Shown here: positions 63,057 through 64,000 of the stretch, one piece after another | Layout of the letters: every line of letters begins with the position of its first letter | Position numbering within the stretch: the first letter of the stretch is position 1 | NCBI RefSeq assembly: GCF_018555685.1 | Contig: NZ_JAFLWW010000006.1 | Coordinates: forward strand, 124,001-188,000 | Source: Aminobacter anthyllidis | Lineage (GTDB): Bacteria > Pseudomonadota > Alphaproteobacteria > Rhizobiales > Rhizobiaceae | Length of the DNA: 64,000 nt | Reading direction: 5' to 3' | The notes under the pieces: model-generated | Told to the model about the DNA's origin: nothing | Seen by the model: the letters and a program-made list of their open reading frames with translations, nothing else | The model's database searches: none | Translations under genes and position numbers: made by a program

Positions 63057-63448
63057 ACGTGATGACGGACCACGCCGCTGCCTATGCTGAAGTGGCCGCG
63101 GCGCTCGCGGACTATTTCGACGGGCTCCATTTCAGCGACACCGAACGGCTCAGGAAGATATTTCACCCCGAGGCGATCTACGCTTGCGCGACCGAGGGCA
63201 AGCTTTTGCATCTGACCATGGCGGAGTACTTCCCGATCGTCGACAAGCGGCCGTCGCCGGCCAGCCGCTCGGAGCCCAGGGTCGACCGCATCGTTTCGAT
63301 CGAGTTCGCCGGTCCGGTGACGGCCTTCGCCAAGCTCAACTGTGCCATCGGCCCGAAGCATTTCACCGACTTCCTGACGCTGGTGAAGCTCGATGGCCGC
63401 TGGCAGATCATGGCGAAGGTTTTTCACTTCGACCTGCAGTCGAACTGA
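63053..63448 (+). CDS. NTF2-like (SnoaL/lumazine-binding-like) protein
   Basis: A 131-aa cone-fold protein. The helix AEVAAALADYFDGLHFSDTE, then LRKIFHPEAIYACATEGKLL, and the C-terminal sheet (KLNCAIGPKHFTDFLTLVKL, DGRWQIMAKVFHF) fit the NTF2-like family of small-molecule isomerases, hydrolases and binding proteins. Function unknown. Its start overlaps the GST stop codon and a tautomerase gene follows after 24 bases, so an electrophile or enone-processing role is likely for the operon. Confidence 0.82.
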   Translation: MNVMTDHAAAYAEVAAALADYFDGLHFSDTERLRKIFHPEAIYACATEGKLLHLTMAEYFPIVDKRPSPASRSEPRVDRIVSIEFAGPVTAFAKLNCAIGPKHFTDFLTLVKLDGRWQIMAKVFHFDLQSN

Positions 63449-63472
63449 GTGGTTGGAAGCGAGCGCACAAGA

Positions 63473-63682
63473 ATGCCTTACGTCAATATCAAGATCACCC
63501 GCGAAGGCGTGACCCCGGAGCAGAAAGCCGCGCTGATCAAGGGAACCACCGATCTTCTCGTCGACGTCCTGGACAAGGATCCGGCGACTACATTCGTGGT
63601 TATAAATGAAGTCGATTTGGAGGATTGGGGCGTCGGCGGAATGCCGGTCGAACAGTACCGTCGCGCGCTCGGCAAGGGCTGA
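63473..63682 (+). CDS. 4-oxalocrotonate tautomerase family protein
   Basis: A 69-aa tautomerase subunit. The catalytic Pro is residue 2 of the reading frame (MPYVNIKITREGVTPEQK), becoming the N-terminus after Met removal. The helix KAALIKGTTDLLVDVLDKD and the strand TTFVVINEVDLEDWGVGG, with the conserved region before the C-terminal helix, complete the fold. It is the last gene of the HxlR-controlled operon and would interconvert keto and enol forms of an unsaturated acid. Confidence 0.9.
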   Translation: MPYVNIKITREGVTPEQKAALIKGTTDLLVDVLDKDPATTFVVINEVDLEDWGVGGMPVEQYRRALGKG

Positions 63683-63739
63683 ACAGGGCGGCGGGCCGAT
63701 CACGCGCATGTTACAAAAGTGTAATCTTCGTGCCCTTGA

Positions 63740-63916
63740 ATCGCCACGTTCAAAGGAACAAATGTAGGGCATCGGCAGTTTTTGCCGAAGTCCGGTCTCA
63801 GGCCCGTCCCCCGCCTATCCGGACCCTGCGGCAGCCTCATCCCCCTCTCCGGGCTGCCGCACCGTTTAAGAATGTGCCGCCGTGGCTCCCCCCTCCACCA
63901 CGGCGGCACTTTTTTG
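63740..63916 (+). ncRNA. Candidate small RNA with three C-rich hairpin loops
   Basis: No gene fits here, but three hairpins follow one another: TCCGG/CCGGA (63791-63832), GCGGCAGCC/GGCTGCCGC (about 63828-63860) and the terminator stem GTGCCGCCGTGG/CCACGGCGGCAC. Each loop exposes a C-run (CGTCCCCCG, TCATCCCCCT, CTCCCCCCTCC), able to pair with Shine-Dalgarno sequences. A further short hairpin TCGGCA/TGCCGA lies at 63772-63788. A possible EcfG-type promoter has GGAAC at 63755 and AGTT at 63777; a TTGAAT -35 at 63736 is an alternative. The layout recalls the multi-hairpin anti-SD small RNAs of Rhizobiales (alpha-r14/cuckoo type), but identity was not tested. Confidence 0.5.
63874..63915 (+). terminator. 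Strong intrinsic terminator
   Basis: A perfect 12-bp stem, GTGCCGCCGTGG (63874-63885) with CCACGGCGGCAC (63898-63909), a 12-base C-rich loop and six T (63910-63915). It is the best rho-independent terminator of the window and ends a plus-strand transcript with no protein gene between 63683 and it. Bases 63916-64000 show nothing further. Confidence 0.9.
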
Positions 63917-64000
63917 TCCACTTCACAGAGCTTTCGCAGCGTCGGCCACTGGCCCAATCCTGCCGTCTTTTCGTTTTCCTGTTGGCCAACTAGGTTGCGC

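Overview
The window is GC-rich chromosomal DNA of an alphaproteobacterium of the order Rhizobiales, most like the Mesorhizobium/Aminobacter group. This rests on the gene content (aglR-aglEFGAK, sitABCD next to a mur-type Fur gene, a zur gene, several CUT1 sugar transporters) and on families of short palindromic intergenic repeats of the kind common in these genomes. No transposase, integrase, phage gene, CRISPR array, rRNA or tRNA was seen.

Region 1 (1-7048) holds a flavin monooxygenase, a few stand-alone genes (secreted YxxxxD-repeat protein, FMN-binding protein, glucoamylase-like protein, methyltransferase), then a maleylpyruvate-isomerase-like GST, an ABM-fold protein and a MarR regulator. 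Near-identical CTCAGTATAC boxes lie in front of the flavin monooxygenase and in the ABM/MarR gap.

Region 2 (7082-23652 and 28043-32788) is the most interesting part. It combines a dipeptide-type ABC importer, a GatA-like amidase with an unannotated 52-residue partner, an FAD amine/amino-acid oxidase, an SDR lacking its catalytic Tyr, and a gamma-glutamyltransferase-like protein. It also has two nearly identical heme-oxygenase-like diiron oxygenases (HDO/CADD/PqqC fold), two plant-type ferredoxins, an orphan 99-residue protein, a 2Fe-2S/FAD reductase, a GlcG-like protein, an aldehyde dehydrogenase, a TauE exporter, an ornithine-cyclodeaminase homologue, a carboxylesterase and a GntR/FCD regulator. 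A repeated palindrome (TTTTGGTATAC - A - GTATACCAAAA type) precedes the key genes, so these scattered operons look like one regulon. The parts would form a chain NAD(P)H -> reductase -> ferredoxin -> diiron oxygenase, acting on an imported amine/amide-type substrate that the sequence does not identify.

Between the two halves of that system sit three small secreted proteins and an ECF sigma factor / anti-sigma / subtilase operon (23779-27877).

Region 3 (32802-40839) is the alpha-glucoside locus aglR-aglEFGAK with two CAAAGCGCTTTG-type operators. Region 4 (40972-46362) is the manganese system sitABCD with a Mur-box-like palindrome, a DUF2171 gene, a structured and repeat-rich gap, and mur. Region 5 (46498-57003) contains gnd and a LacI-controlled CUT1 sugar transporter followed by isomerase, dehydrogenase and aldo/keto reductase genes. 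Region 6 (57174-64000) has zur, a LysE exporter, polA (with a palindromic repeat inserted in frame), a GNAT gene, an HxlR-controlled GST/NTF2/tautomerase operon, and at the right edge a candidate multi-hairpin small RNA ending in a strong terminator.
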